Assembly: GCA_963724385.1 (NCBI GenBank)
Contig: CAVRUJ010000002.1
Location: forward strand, 1,798,001 to 1,862,000
Source of the DNA: DASXQK01 sp963724385
GTDB lineage: Bacteria; Pseudomonadota; Alphaproteobacteria; Dongiales; Dongiaceae
Length of the DNA stretch: 64,000 bases
Direction: 5' to 3'
Every line of letters begins with the position of its first letter. The first letter of the stretch is position 1. Below the pieces are notes generated by a model. That model was given only the letters and a program-made list of their open reading frames with translations. It had not been told where the DNA came from and ran no database searches. The translations under genes and the position numbers were made by a program. Positions 44,541 through 54,529 of this stretch are shown here, one piece after another.

Positions 44541-45788
44541 TCAACCCCGTCGGACGTCATGGCGAATCATCATCCGGCCGATGCCATTCATGACCTTATA
44601 GAGCCAAGCGAAGTCGCGCGCGAATGCCGTCGGCTCGGCGCGCCGGCCGAGATCGGCCTCGAGCGAGCTTTGCAGCGCGGCGAGGCTCGCCTTCCCGTCG
44701 ATGCGCGCCAGGATCGGCCCGGCGAGGCGCGGCAATGCGAAGGTCATCTCCAGCCCGTCGATGCGAAGGCCGATGCGATCGTCGCGGATGAGCTTGGCAA
44801 GGGCCGGCCCGTCGTCATGGCGCAGCACCGGGATCGCGGCGGAATCCGAAGGCTCCGAGAGGGCGGCCGCGGCCCGGCCGCGGGCGACGAGATAGCAGTT
44901 GTGGGACTTGATGTTGCCGGCGAGGAGCTCGGCGAAGGCCGCGCGCTCTAGCGCCGGAAGCCCTGCAAGTCGGGCCTTCAGCTTGGCATCGGAGAGATAG
45001 CTGTCGGGATCGTAGCGCCAGGGATCGACGAAAGAGACGATCTCCAGCCCGGCGCCGGCGGCAAGTGCCACGATCTCCGGCACCCGATAGGCGCGGTCGC
45101 GGGCGTGCAGCAGCAGATCGAACAGCCCGGCATCGTCGCGCCGCCAGTCGCCCACGGCCGGGTTGCGTCGGAGCCAATTGGTCTCAGGCAGCTCGGCCAG
45201 CAGGCGCTTCGCCGCTTCGATTCGCGCCGCTGCCGGTTCGCTCGCCGGCGCCAATTGGCGCAGCATCTCCTGGGCGTGATAGACCCCGATGCGGCCGAGC
45301 TCGCCATAGAGCATGAGGCCCATGCCGCCCTCGGGCGCCATGACCGCCTTCAGGGCCGCGAGCCCCGCCGCGGGATCCTCCAGGTGATGCAGCACGCCGC
45401 AGCAGTCGATGTAGTCGAACGGGCCGAGGTCCCTCTCCGGCAAATCGAGGAGCGAGCCGGTGAGAAAGCGGATGTTGGCGAGGCCCCGCACGGCGGCTCT
45501 CGCCTCGGCGATCTGGCGCGAGGCGAGGGAAAGATCGAGATAGACGATTTCGCCCGGCGTGCCGCGCTCGGCCAGCTGCTGGGCCAGCATGATGAGCCCG
45601 TCGCCGGTGCCGCCTCCGGCGACGAGCGCGCGGAAGGGCCGCGTGAAATCCCGGCGTCCGGCGAAGACGTAGTGGTCGACCTCCTTCAGGTTGCTGGGCG
45701 AGCCCTCGATGAGGCGGCGCTTCTCGTCGGCGGGATCGCGCAGGGGATAGGGAAGGGCCTCGTATTGCGCCAGGACCGGATCGTTCAT
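44541..45788 (-). CDS. Class I SAM methyltransferase with C-terminal PqqD-like region
   Basis: A 415-residue protein. The Rossmann methyltransferase covers about residues 50-210 (LVAGGGTGDGLI; YIDCCGVLHHLEDP). A helical middle follows. The C-terminal 90 residues include LARIDGKASLAALQ, which resembles PqqD-like or methyltransferase-regulatory winged-helix domains. The start at 45788 (MNDPVLAQYEALPYPLRD) overlaps the stop of the upstream oxidoreductase by four bases (ATGA); the longer frame is a shadow of that gene. The substrate is unknown, perhaps a protein or peptide. Confidence 0.82.
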   Translation of the reverse strand: MNDPVLAQYEALPYPLRDPADEKRRLIEGSPSNLKEVDHYVFAGRRDFTRPFRALVAGGGTGDGLIMLAQQLAERGTPGEIVYLDLSLASRQIAEARAAVRGLANIRFLTGSLLDLPERDLGPFDYIDCCGVLHHLEDPAAGLAALKAVMAPEGGMGLMLYGELGRIGVYHAQEMLRQLAPASEPAAARIEAAKRLLAELPETNWLRRNPAVGDWRRDDAGLFDLLLHARDRAYRVPEIVALAAGAGLEIVSFVDPWRYDPDSYLSDAKLKARLAGLPALERAAFAELLAGNIKSHNCYLVARGRAAAALSEPSDSAAIPVLRHDDGPALAKLIRDDRIGLRIDGLEMTFALPRLAGPILARIDGKASLAALQSSLEADLGRRAEPTAFARDFAWLYKVMNGIGRMMIRHDVRRG

Positions 45789-46783
45789 TCGCGCCCCATG
45801 GCACGCCCCATGGTGAGCACGATCTTGCCCGTCGCTTTCCTTTCCAAGAGCTGGCGCAACGCCTGCTTCGTCTCGGCCAGGTCGAAGCGGCGGGAGACCA
45901 GCGGCTGCAAGCGCCCCTCGCGCCACCAGGCGAACATCTCGGCGAAGGCGCCCGGCAGCAGCTCGGGCCGGCGACGCCGGTAGGAGCCCCAATAGATGCC
46001 GTGGACCGAGAGGTTCTTCACCAGGAGGAAATTGGCCGGGATCTGGGGCACCTTGCCCGAGGCGAAGCCGACGGCGAGCAGCCTTGCGCCCCAGGCGGCG
46101 GAACGCAGCGCCATGTCGAAGCCCTCGCCGCCCACGGGATCGTAAACCACGTCGGCGCCGCCGCCATCGGCGATCTCGCGCACGCGGGCGCGGATGTTCT
46201 CGGTCCGATGGTCGATGAGGAAATCGGCGCCGTGGGCCTTGGCGATGGCGAGCTTCTCGGGCCCGCCGGCGCACGCGATGACCCGGGCGCCCAGCGCCTT
46301 GCCCACCTCGACGCCGGTGAGGCCGACGCCGCCGGCCGCGCCCAGCACCAACAGCAGCTCGCCCGGTTTCAGGGCCGCGCGCCAGACCAGCCCCGCATAG
46401 GCCGTGCCATAGGCGATGGCGAAGCCGGCGGCGGTCGCGAAATCCATCGCCTCGGGAATGGCGAAAACGTCGGCTTCGCGCGCCAGCACCGACTCGGCGA
46501 AGCCGCCATGATCGAGGAGGGCAAGAACCCGCTCGCCCGGCTTCACCCGGCTGACGCCAGGCCCGACGGCAGAGACGCGGCCCGCCACCTCGAAGCCGGG
46601 GATGAAGGGCGGCATCGGCCGTTCCTGGTATTTGCCCTGGATCAGCAGCAGATCGGCGAAGTTGACCCCGGATGCTGCGACCTCGATCGTGAGCTCGCCC
46701 GGGCCGGGGGCGGGCGGGGCTTCGACCTCGGCCAGCTCCAGCCCTTCGATCTCGCCCCAGGCCGGGCAGTGAATCGCGCGCAT
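45785..46783 (-). CDS. NADPH:quinone oxidoreductase family protein
   Basis: A 332-residue medium-chain dehydrogenase/reductase without the structural zinc site. The nucleotide motif is GAAGGVGLTGVEVGKALGA and the N-terminal SGVNFADLLLIQGKY is typical of quinone oxidoreductases. It is coupled to the downstream methyltransferase by an ATGA overlap and lies about 25 bases after the asparaginase gene on the same strand, so these three genes probably form an operon. Confidence 0.92.
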   Translation of the reverse strand: MRAIHCPAWGEIEGLELAEVEAPPAPGPGELTIEVAASGVNFADLLLIQGKYQERPMPPFIPGFEVAGRVSAVGPGVSRVKPGERVLALLDHGGFAESVLAREADVFAIPEAMDFATAAGFAIAYGTAYAGLVWRAALKPGELLLVLGAAGGVGLTGVEVGKALGARVIACAGGPEKLAIAKAHGADFLIDHRTENIRARVREIADGGGADVVYDPVGGEGFDMALRSAAWGARLLAVGFASGKVPQIPANFLLVKNLSVHGIYWGSYRRRRPELLPGAFAEMFAWWREGRLQPLVSRRFDLAETKQALRQLLERKATGKIVLTMGRAMGRE

Positions 46784-46808
46784 GCCGCTTGATCCCCCGA
46801 CCGCCGCG

Positions 46809-47825
46809 CTAGGGCGACACGTCGGCAGCGGCGCGGATCTGGCCCACCTCGAGCCCGGCGCGGTTGATGATCGGGGGCCTCAAGCGCCTGGCCAGCTTCT
46901 CCCGCTCGTCGGCCTCGATCACGCCGAGATCGACCAGGATGTCGCCCATGGCGACCTCGGCCGCGCGGCTCGCCCCGTCCAGGGCCTTGACGCAGATGCC
47001 GAGGCCGCGATGGGGCACCGCCGCCGTGAACACGCCCTCGGCCCCGGTCTTGAGGGCGACCCGGCCACCCGTCACCTGCATCACCTGGGTCCCGAACTGG
47101 GCGCCGCCGCCGACCATGGCGGGCTCGGCGGTCATGGCCGCCAGCACGCGCCTCGCCGCACCGGCGCGGGCCGTAGGCAGGGCCACTGGATCGGCCATGC
47201 GGGCCATGGCCATGGCCGTGTTGCCGATGGCGATGCCGATGGTGGGGATGCCGCAACCGTCGACCCCGCGCGGCGCGTGGAAGAGGGCCTGCCCGGCCAT
47301 CTGCTCCAGGATGCCCAGGAGCCGCTGCTGCACCGGATGCTCGAAGCGGATATAGCCCCGGGTCGGCTCGCCCATATGCACCGCGGTGGTGAGCATGCCC
47401 GCATGCTTGCCCGAGCAGTTGTTGTAGCCGGCATCGGGCTCGCGCCCCTCGCGGATGAGGGCCCGGGCCGAGGCCTCGTGATAGGGCAGGTGGGCCCCGC
47501 ATTCGAGGTCGGCGACCGTGAGCCCGACCCGGGAGAGCCAGGCATGCAGGGTCGCGATATGCCGCGGCTCGCCGTCATGGGAGGCGCAGGCCAAGGCGAT
47601 CTCGGCATCGCCGAGGCCGAAGGCCGCGGCGGCGCCGGTCTCGACCAGGCCGAGGGCCAGCAGGGGCTTGATGGCCGAGCGGCCGTAGATCGGCTGCTCG
47701 ATATCCCCCCAATGGCGCACGACTCCGCCCTCGGCGTCGGTGATGGCGGCGGCGCAGGCATGCCGGCTTTCCACCAGGTCGCCGCGGGTGACTTCGACCA
47801 TGAAGGGGGTGCGGGGATCGGCCAT
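46809..47825 (-). CDS. Asparaginase (Rhizobium etli type, PF06089)
   Basis: A 338-residue enzyme of the class 3 asparaginases, unrelated to E. coli AnsA/AnsB. Family marks are RSAIKP, the catalytic-site CSGKHAGM, and DGCGIPT. It hydrolyses asparagine to aspartate and ammonia in the cytoplasm. It is divergent from the TrmH-like gene. Confidence 0.92.
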   Translation of the reverse strand: MADPRTPFMVEVTRGDLVESRHACAAAITDAEGGVVRHWGDIEQPIYGRSAIKPLLALGLVETGAAAAFGLGDAEIALACASHDGEPRHIATLHAWLSRVGLTVADLECGAHLPYHEASARALIREGREPDAGYNNCSGKHAGMLTTAVHMGEPTRGYIRFEHPVQQRLLGILEQMAGQALFHAPRGVDGCGIPTIGIAIGNTAMAMARMADPVALPTARAGAARRVLAAMTAEPAMVGGGAQFGTQVMQVTGGRVALKTGAEGVFTAAVPHRGLGICVKALDGASRAAEVAMGDILVDLGVIEADEREKLARRLRPPIINRAGLEVGQIRAAADVSP

Positions 47826-47901
47826 GCCTCAGCTCAAACGCAATAAATGCAACAGCCTTCACCTTGCCGCGCCGGCCGGGCCCATGCAAGCATTGGCCCA
47901 T

Positions 47902-48450
47902 ATGAGAGGCTATTTCGGCATCGGCGTCGAAGGCATCAGCAAGCCGATGAACCTCGGCAGCCTGCTGCGGAGCGCCCACGCCTTCGGCGCCAGCTTCGCC
48001 TTCACCATCGGCGCCGCCTTCGATGCCAGAGAGACGGCGCTGGCCGACACCTCGGAGGCGGTGGCAAGCCTGCCGTTCCATCCCTGGCCGGATCTCGCCG
48101 CCATGGACCTGCCCCAGGGCTGCCGGCTGGTCGGGGTCGAACTGCTGGAGGAGGCGATAGAGCTGCCGGCCTTCACCCATCCGAGCAGGGCCGCCTATGT
48201 GCTGGGGGCGGAGCGGGCGAGCCTGTCGCCGGCCCTGCTGGAGCGCTGCGACTTCGTCGTGCGCATCCCGGCCAAGTTCTGCCTCAACCTCGCCATCGCC
48301 GGCGCCTTGGTGATGTACGACCGGATGATCAGCCTGGGACGCTTCGCCGAAAGGCCGGTCCGCGCCGGCGGTCCGCAGGCTCCACAAGCGCGCCATGTCC
48401 ATGGCGAGCCCGTCTGGAAGCGCCGGCGCAAGGCCCCGGCTGCCGAATAA
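47902..48450 (+). CDS. TrmH/SpoU-family RNA 2'-O-methyltransferase
   Basis: A 182-residue SPOUT enzyme. Motif 1 is NLGSLLRSAHAFGA (about residues 13-26), motif 2 is YVLGAERASLS, and motif 3 is IPAKFCLNLAIAGALVMYDR, where a serine is more usual than the cysteine. The target RNA is unknown. I start at 47902 (MRGYFGIG) because the fold begins there; 47884 is an alternative. The C-terminus carries a basic tail. Confidence 0.85.
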   Translation: MRGYFGIGVEGISKPMNLGSLLRSAHAFGASFAFTIGAAFDARETALADTSEAVASLPFHPWPDLAAMDLPQGCRLVGVELLEEAIELPAFTHPSRAAYVLGAERASLSPALLERCDFVVRIPAKFCLNLAIAGALVMYDRMISLGRFAERPVRAGGPQAPQARHVHGEPVWKRRRKAPAAE

Positions 48451-48540
48451 GGCAAGATTAAGGCCGGTCAGCGAAATTGCCTGTTGCGGCTCGATATGAT
48501 ACGGGGACGAGCCGCCGGATCACTCCCTCTGCCGGCCGGC

Positions 48541-48561
48541 CGCGGCGCCTTGGGCGCCGCG
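48541..48561 (+). terminator. 9-bp perfect hairpin before the IalB-like gene
   Basis: CGCGGCGCC-TTG-GGCGCCGCG is followed by CGGTTTC. It lies 30 bases before the start codon at 48592. It could end the TrmH-like transcript or fold in the 5' leader of the next gene. A TATGAT box at 48495-48500 upstream is consistent with a new promoter. Confidence 0.45.
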
Positions 48562-48591
48562 CGGTTTCAATGATGTTTCGAGGAAATAGCG

Positions 48592-49131
48592 ATGCAGATG
48601 CGGGCGATGAGGATTTGGCTCCTGGCTTTCGGCGCGGCGGCTTTGTCGGCCTTTTTCGCGCCCAGTTTCGAAGCGCGCGCGGCGAACCCGACCCCGATCA
48701 ACAAGTTCGGCGACTGGGTCGCCTCGACCTATGACGACAACGGCAAGACCCTGTGCTACGCCACGACCGAGCCGAAGCGGGTGGTGGGCAAGCTCCAGGG
48801 CCGCCTCAAGCCCTATATCGCCGTCACCCATGCGCCGGCGGCCAATGTCCGCGACCAGATCAGCTATGTCGCCGGCTACGACTTCAAGCCCGACAGCGAG
48901 GTCAAGCTCACCATCGGCAAGGAGACCTACATGCTGGGCGTGCTGGAGAAGGGCCGCGCCTGGGCCAAGGATTCCGACACCGACAAGGCGCTGGTGCTGG
49001 CCATGCGCAAGGGCAACAGCCTGACCATCAAGGGAACCACGGTCCATGGCAACGACATCACGGACGTGTATTCCCTGATGGGTTTCTCCAAGGCGTATCA
49101 AGCCATCGGCGTCGCCTGCAAGATTCAGTAG
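48592..49131 (+). CDS. IalB-like periplasmic protein (invasion-associated locus B family)
   Basis: A 179-residue exported protein. The signal peptide is clear (LLAFGAAALSAFFAPSFEARA then ANPT). The mature domain has the family FGDWVAS start, a cysteine pair (LCYATT and VACKIQ) and a terminal DVYSLMGFSKAYQAI. Its name comes from Bartonella erythrocyte invasion, but most members are in free-living Alphaproteobacteria and their role is unknown. CGAGGAAA precedes the ATG. Confidence 0.9.
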   Translation: MQMRAMRIWLLAFGAAALSAFFAPSFEARAANPTPINKFGDWVASTYDDNGKTLCYATTEPKRVVGKLQGRLKPYIAVTHAPAANVRDQISYVAGYDFKPDSEVKLTIGKETYMLGVLEKGRAWAKDSDTDKALVLAMRKGNSLTIKGTTVHGNDITDVYSLMGFSKAYQAIGVACKIQ

Positions 49132-49138
49132 CGCGAGC

Positions 49139-50266
49139 ATGAGCACGGCCGGCCACGCATCCCTGTTCGCGCCGCCGGCCGCCCCCGGTGACGGGCGAAC
49201 CGACCTGGTCGGCCTGGACCGGAACGAGCTCGCGGCTGAACTCGCCAAGATCGGCGCGCCCGCCTTCCGCGCCCGCCAGCTCTGGCACTGGATCTATCAT
49301 CGCGGCGCCATCGACTTCGCGGCGATGACCAGCCTGGCCAAGGATTTCCGCAAGCGCCTGGCCGAGTCCTACGTCGTCGGCCGGCCGGCCGCGGCGGTCG
49401 ATCGCCAGTCCCTCGACGGCACGCGCAAATGGCTGCTGCGGTTTGCCGACGGCGAGGAAGCGGAAACGGTGCATATCCCGGAGGAGGACCGCGGCACGCT
49501 CTGCGTCTCCTCCCAGATCGGCTGCACCCTCACCTGCCGCTTCTGCCACACGGGCACCCAGCGCCTGGTGCGCAACCTCTCGGCCGCCGAGATCCTGGGC
49601 CAGGTGATGCTGGCCCGCGACGCGCTCGGCGAATGGCCTTCGCCGCCCGAGGGACGGCTCATCTCCAACCTCGTGCTCATGGGCATGGGCGAGCCGCTCT
49701 ACAACTACGACCACGTCGCCAAGGCGTTGCGCATCGTCATGGACGGGGAGGGGATCGCCATCTCCAAGCGGCGGATCACGCTCTCGACCGCCGGCGTGGT
49801 GCCGATGATCCGGCGCGCCGGGGCCGAGCTCGGCGTCAACCTCGCCGTCTCCCTGCACGCCGTGAACGACGAATTGCGCGACCGGATCGTGCCGATCAAC
49901 AAGAAATACCCGATCGCCGAGCTGATGGCGGCCTTGCGTGACTATCCCGGCCTCTCCAACGCCCGGCGCATCACCTTCGAATACGTGATGCTGAAAGGCG
50001 TCAATGATTCCCCGGCCGACGCCAGGGCGCTGGTGCGCCTCATCGCCGGCATCCCGGCCAAGGTCAACCTGATCCCCTTCAACCCCTGGCCCGGCGCGCC
50101 CTTCGAATGCAGCAGCGATGAAGCGATCGCCGCCTTCAGCGACATCGTCTTCGACGCCGGCTATGCCAGCCCCGTGCGCACGCCGCGCGGCCGCGACATC
50201 ATGGCCGCCTGCGGCCAGCTGAAAAGCGACAGCGTGCGCAAGCGCAAGGCGGAGCGGGCGGCGTAG
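49139..50266 (+). CDS. rlmN: 23S rRNA (adenine2503-C2)-methyltransferase RlmN
   Basis: A radical-SAM enzyme methylating A2503 of 23S rRNA and A37 of some tRNAs. The 375-residue protein has the cluster motif CTLTCRFC and the substrate-binding MGMGEPLYNYD. The second active cysteine is near the C-terminus (MAACGQL), and ITLSTAGV is present. It starts seven bases after the IalB-like stop. Confidence 0.96.
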   Translation: MSTAGHASLFAPPAAPGDGRTDLVGLDRNELAAELAKIGAPAFRARQLWHWIYHRGAIDFAAMTSLAKDFRKRLAESYVVGRPAAAVDRQSLDGTRKWLLRFADGEEAETVHIPEEDRGTLCVSSQIGCTLTCRFCHTGTQRLVRNLSAAEILGQVMLARDALGEWPSPPEGRLISNLVLMGMGEPLYNYDHVAKALRIVMDGEGIAISKRRITLSTAGVVPMIRRAGAELGVNLAVSLHAVNDELRDRIVPINKKYPIAELMAALRDYPGLSNARRITFEYVMLKGVNDSPADARALVRLIAGIPAKVNLIPFNPWPGAPFECSSDEAIAAFSDIVFDAGYASPVRTPRGRDIMAACGQLKSDSVRKRKAERAA

Positions 50267-50357
50267 GAGAACCCTGCCGTCGTTATTTGTCCTGCCGGCG
50301 TTTCGATGCGGCCTTTCGCGCAACCTTCGCCCGACGTCCTTTGGGCAACGCGCTCGC

Positions 50358-50660
50358 TCACGCCTTCCCGCTCCTCTGTCTCCTGGAGACCGCAGCCGGC
50401 TCCCGCTTGTCCTCCACAGCATCCTCAACCGGCCCCGCAGCGATGTCCCCAACGAACTGCGCCGGGGCGACGGGATCGCGCGGGCGCGGGAGGGGTTCGG
50501 TGGCCGCGAAGCCGGCAATGGCGGCTGTCGCTTCCGTCTCCGAGGCGTAGCCCGTCATCCGAAGCGGCACTGCCCGACGAGGTTCGCGCACCTCCACGGC
50601 AAAGCTGCCGTCCTTCTGCGCGACGACGGCGAAGGATGCGCCTGGGGCGAATTTGGCCAT
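50358..50660 (-). CDS. Small hypothetical protein
   Basis: I do not recognise a named family. The 100-residue frame starting at 50660 reads like a real soluble protein: a beta-strand-like core (SFAVVAQKDGSFAVEVREP), then GYASETEATAAIAGF, then a charged tail. The frame open to 50774 overlaps the argG promoter, so I do not use it. No strong ribosome site is visible. It is convergent with rlmN and divergent from argG. Confidence 0.5.
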   Translation of the reverse strand: MAKFAPGASFAVVAQKDGSFAVEVREPRRAVPLRMTGYASETEATAAIAGFAATEPLPRPRDPVAPAQFVGDIAAGPVEDAVEDKREPAAVSRRQRSGKA

Positions 50661-50756
50661 GCCCGCAATATGCCATGGGCTGAGAGGAGCGCAAATCGGA
50701 GCGGGCGAAGCTTGGATTTCAAACTTACCCGCTACTCGCCCGGGACCCGCCGGCCC

Positions 50757-50784
50757 TTGCCCCTCTATCGCCAATCCCTATACT
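50757..50784 (+). promoter_or_regulatory. Sigma-70-type promoter of argG
   Basis: A -35 box TTGCCC (50757-50762) and a -10 box TATACT (50779-50784) are separated by 16 bases, with a leader of about 27 bases to the argG ATG at 50818. This is the best-matched promoter I see in the window. Confidence 0.6.
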
Positions 50785-50817
50785 CCGCGCGCTTTTACCG
50801 ACCCCCAGGGGAAGCCC

Positions 50818-52026
<1,209 letters not shown>

Positions 52027-52044
52027 CGCGGCCTCGGGCACGCG

Positions 52045-52980
52045 ATGACGGTGGCGCCGTTCACGGGCTATCTCGCGCCGGAAGGGCATCTCGAGGATCT
52101 GCTGGGCGAGCTCGGCGAGCCGATTGCGGTCCACGGCCGGCTGGCGCTTGCCGAGGGCCCGCCGCGAGAGGTCGCCTGGGTCGCCAATGTCTGGAATGAC
52201 CCGCAGCGGATTGCCATCGCCTCGATCGCCGAGGGCGCCAGGGGCTTGCGCGCCCTGCAGCGCAACTGGGCGCTCTACGATTGGCAGCTTCACCGGCGCG
52301 CGGCCCTCATCGCCGAACGCCTGCCCCATGTTTCGGCCAAGCCGCTGGTCTTTCCCGCGGCAGCGCCGGCAGCACCACTCGGCTCATGGGCCCTGATCGA
52401 TGCCGGCACGATCCTGGCATCGCCCGACTGCTCGAGCCCCTTCGCCAACGGCGAGGCGCACTTCGTCGAGGACCGGGAAGGCCCGCCCAACCGCGCCTAT
52501 CTGAAACTGTGGGAGGCGCTGACCCTGATCGGGCGCCGGCCGGGGCCGGGCCACATCTGTCTCGATCTAGGCTCCAGCCCCGGCGGCTGGAGCTGGGTTC
52601 TTCAGAAGCTGGGCGCAAGCGTGGTCAGCGTCGACAAGGCGCCGCTGACGCCGGCCATCGCGACGCTGCCGGGAATCGAGTTCCGCCGGATGAGCGCGTT
52701 CGCCCTCGATCCCGCGGCTTTCGGCCCGGTCGATTGGCTATTCTCGGACGTGGTCTGCTACCCGGCCCGGCTCCTGGCCCTGGTCCGGCGCTGGCTCGCG
52801 CTGGGCCATGTGGCCAATTTCCTGTGCACCATCAAGTTCCAGGGCGAGACCGACATGGCGACGGCCCGGCAATTCGCCGCCATCCCCGGCTCCCGCCTGA
52901 TCCATCTTCACCACAACAAGCACGAGCTGACCTGGATCAAGCTCGAGAACAAGAAAGACGCTGGTCTAGTTAGCGAGTGA
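52045..52980 (+). CDS. FtsJ/RlmM-like RNA 2'-O-methyltransferase
   Basis: A 311-residue protein: an N-terminal domain of about 150 residues, then a methyltransferase with SAM motif LDLGSSPGGWSWVL. All four catalytic residues K-D-K-E can be placed: Lys in AYLKLWEA, Asp in LFSDVV, Lys in CTIKFQGE, Glu in KHELTWIK. The design resembles RlmM. It starts 18 bases after argG and is probably co-transcribed. Confidence 0.85.
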   Translation: MTVAPFTGYLAPEGHLEDLLGELGEPIAVHGRLALAEGPPREVAWVANVWNDPQRIAIASIAEGARGLRALQRNWALYDWQLHRRAALIAERLPHVSAKPLVFPAAAPAAPLGSWALIDAGTILASPDCSSPFANGEAHFVEDREGPPNRAYLKLWEALTLIGRRPGPGHICLDLGSSPGGWSWVLQKLGASVVSVDKAPLTPAIATLPGIEFRRMSAFALDPAAFGPVDWLFSDVVCYPARLLALVRRWLALGHVANFLCTIKFQGETDMATARQFAAIPGSRLIHLHHNKHELTWIKLENKKDAGLVSE

Positions 52981-53104
52981 GTGTCCGAATTCGGGAGGGA
53001 GAGCGTCCTGTTTTGGTCTTATCCAACTCTCTTCATCCGCCAGATGCTAGGAGGGTTGGGGCGCGAATATACGGCTCCATGAAGTCTTGCGGACTATGCC
53101 CCCG
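52981..53104. other. GC-poor flank of a small insertion
   Basis: No gene is seen. The base composition drops sharply right after the FtsJ-like gene. GTCCGAAT and GAGCGTCCT near 52982-53010 recur in swapped order near 53558-53595 (AGCGTCCT, GTCCGAAT), which may mark the insertion edges. Confidence 0.4.
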
Positions 53105-53239
53105 ATGCAACTAGGCGTCACCGATCGTGTGTGCACAAGTGGCGAGCTAGTGGACACAGCATTTGCGGGCAATCTCGCGCCACAGCTCATGAAGCGATAT
53201 GGTCGGTTCACCGCAATTGATACTAGGAAAGTTAGCTGA
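53105..53239 (+). CDS. 44-residue peptide or gene remnant coupled to the next gene
   Basis: A short frame starting MQLGVTDRVCTSGELVDTA ends in TGATG, so its stop overlaps the start of the 106-residue gene by one base. The coupling suggests a real upstream partner. It may be only the C-terminal remnant of a longer protein lost during insertion. The family is not recognised. Confidence 0.35.
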   Translation: MQLGVTDRVCTSGELVDTAFAGNLAPQLMKRYGRFTAIDTRKVS

Positions 53240-53559
53240 TGAGGATCTACGTCTTGGTAACCCGAAAAGAGGGCCCATTGGATGATGCCGGGCCGCAAAT
53301 CACGCGGGATGAGTGGCTTAGGTTGGTTGCAAACGATCCAGACCTTTCACTGCAAGACCCGCCCGATCGTTCCCCTGCTGATAAGGCGGTTTATGCAGCT
53401 TGGACGAACTACCCGGGCGGTTACGCCGCCTGGTTTGGGCTGGTGAATGGCAATATTGAAGTTAAGGGGATCGACGACGCGCTGCTGGGTAAACTCCGCG
53501 CGTTTGCAGCAGCACTTGGGGCTCGGATAATTTCAGAGGAGGGTGAGGAATTCAGATAA
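53239..53559 (+). CDS. Small acidic hypothetical protein on the GC-poor insertion
   Basis: A 106-residue protein with an N-terminal beta-strand (MRIYVLVTRKE), then QITRDEWLRLVANDPDL, a central WTNYPGGYAAWFGLVNGNIEVKG and a helical C-terminus. Proteins with an ITRDEW..LV..DP segment occur as scattered small genes in Proteobacteria. Some small acidic proteins of this kind are immunity proteins, but nothing here proves that. Codon use and base composition differ from the neighbours, consistent with recent transfer. Confidence 0.6.
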   Translation: MRIYVLVTRKEGPLDDAGPQITRDEWLRLVANDPDLSLQDPPDRSPADKAVYAAWTNYPGGYAAWFGLVNGNIEVKGIDDALLGKLRAFAAALGARIISEEGEEFR

Positions 53560-53618
53560 GCGTCCTAGTTCGAATCCCTGATAGTCCGAATCGGAGAGGC
53601 ACCCAAAGGAGACCGGCA

Positions 53619-54386
53619 TTGACCGAACATTATCGCCGTCGCGCGCCGCTCGACGAGATTCTTGCCCAAATCGATGACCCGAGCATCGAGGGCCTGGCGC
53701 CGCTGGACCAGTTCCACAGCGGCGGCATCCAGGCGACCCGGGATTTGGCCGCGCTCGCCAAGATTTCCGCCGGCGAAGCGGTGCTGGACGTCGGCAGCGG
53801 GGTAGGCGGGCCGGCGCGGCTTTTGGCGGCGGAGCGCGGAGCGCGGGTGACCGGCATCGATCTCACGGCGGACTACGTCGAGCTCGCCCGGGCGCTTTCG
53901 GCCAGGAGCAAGATCGCCGCCGAATACCGCAAGGCCAACGCGCTTGAACTGCCAATTGGCGATGCCGGCTTCGACATCGTTTGGACCCAGCATGCAGCGA
54001 TGAACATCGCCGACCGGCCGCGGCTCTACGGCGAGATCCGGCGCGTGCTCAAGCCAGGCGGCCGGCTCGCCCTGCACGACATCTTTATCGGGCCCAAGCC
54101 GGGGCCGCTGCATCTGCCGGTGCCCTGGGCCGATACGGAAGCGGAGAGCCATCTTGTGACGCCCGAGGCGCTGCGCCGCCTGCTGGCCGATCTCGGCTTC
54201 GCCGAGCTCGCCTGGCAGGACCGGACGGCGATCACCATCGCCGGCTTCGAGGCGACTCCGGCGCGAAAGCCCCTCATCCATCTGCTGCTGGGCGAAGGGT
54301 TCCCGGACATGGTCGCCAACATGCGGCGCAACTTCGCTGAAGGCCGGATCGCCGCGGCGATGGGCGTGTTCCGGCGCAGCGCTTAG
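53619..54386 (+). CDS. Class I SAM methyltransferase (UbiE/sterol-type fold)
   Basis: A 255-residue small-molecule methyltransferase with SAM motif VLDVGSGVGGPARLLA, GIDLTADYVELA and a later VLKPGGRLALHDIF. The start is a TTG at 53619, supported by the strong ribosome site AAAGGAG placed correctly before it. The N-terminal segment (LDQFHSGGIQATRDLA) is typical of methyltransferases acting on hydrophobic or betaine-like substrates. It stands alone. Confidence 0.85.
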   Translation: MTEHYRRRAPLDEILAQIDDPSIEGLAPLDQFHSGGIQATRDLAALAKISAGEAVLDVGSGVGGPARLLAAERGARVTGIDLTADYVELARALSARSKIAAEYRKANALELPIGDAGFDIVWTQHAAMNIADRPRLYGEIRRVLKPGGRLALHDIFIGPKPGPLHLPVPWADTEAESHLVTPEALRRLLADLGFAELAWQDRTAITIAGFEATPARKPLIHLLLGEGFPDMVANMRRNFAEGRIAAAMGVFRRSA

Positions 54387-54424
54387 CGGGGTCCAAATCC
54401 AGTGCGGTCGCTTCGCATTCCTTT

Positions 54425-54480
54425 CGTCATTCCCGCGGAAGCGGGAATCCGAATGGACCCCCGCTTCCGCGGGGGTGACG
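54425..54480. repeat. CGTCATTCCCGCG palindrome element
   Basis: A complete copy with arms TCCCGCGGAAGCGGGA and CCCCGCTTCCGCGGGG and outer ends CGTCA and TGACG. It lies between convergent stops (methyltransferase and formamidase). Confidence 0.8.
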
Positions 54481-54529
54481 AACTAGAAGGTTCTACGCAA
54501 TCGGGCTCTGCCTTGCTGGCAACGCCCGC

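Noticed and set aside
44541..46274. A 577-residue form of the methyltransferase
   Set aside because: The first 162 codons lie inside the quinone oxidoreductase gene in another phase and are arginine-rich. The start at 45788 is supported by the ATGA overlap.
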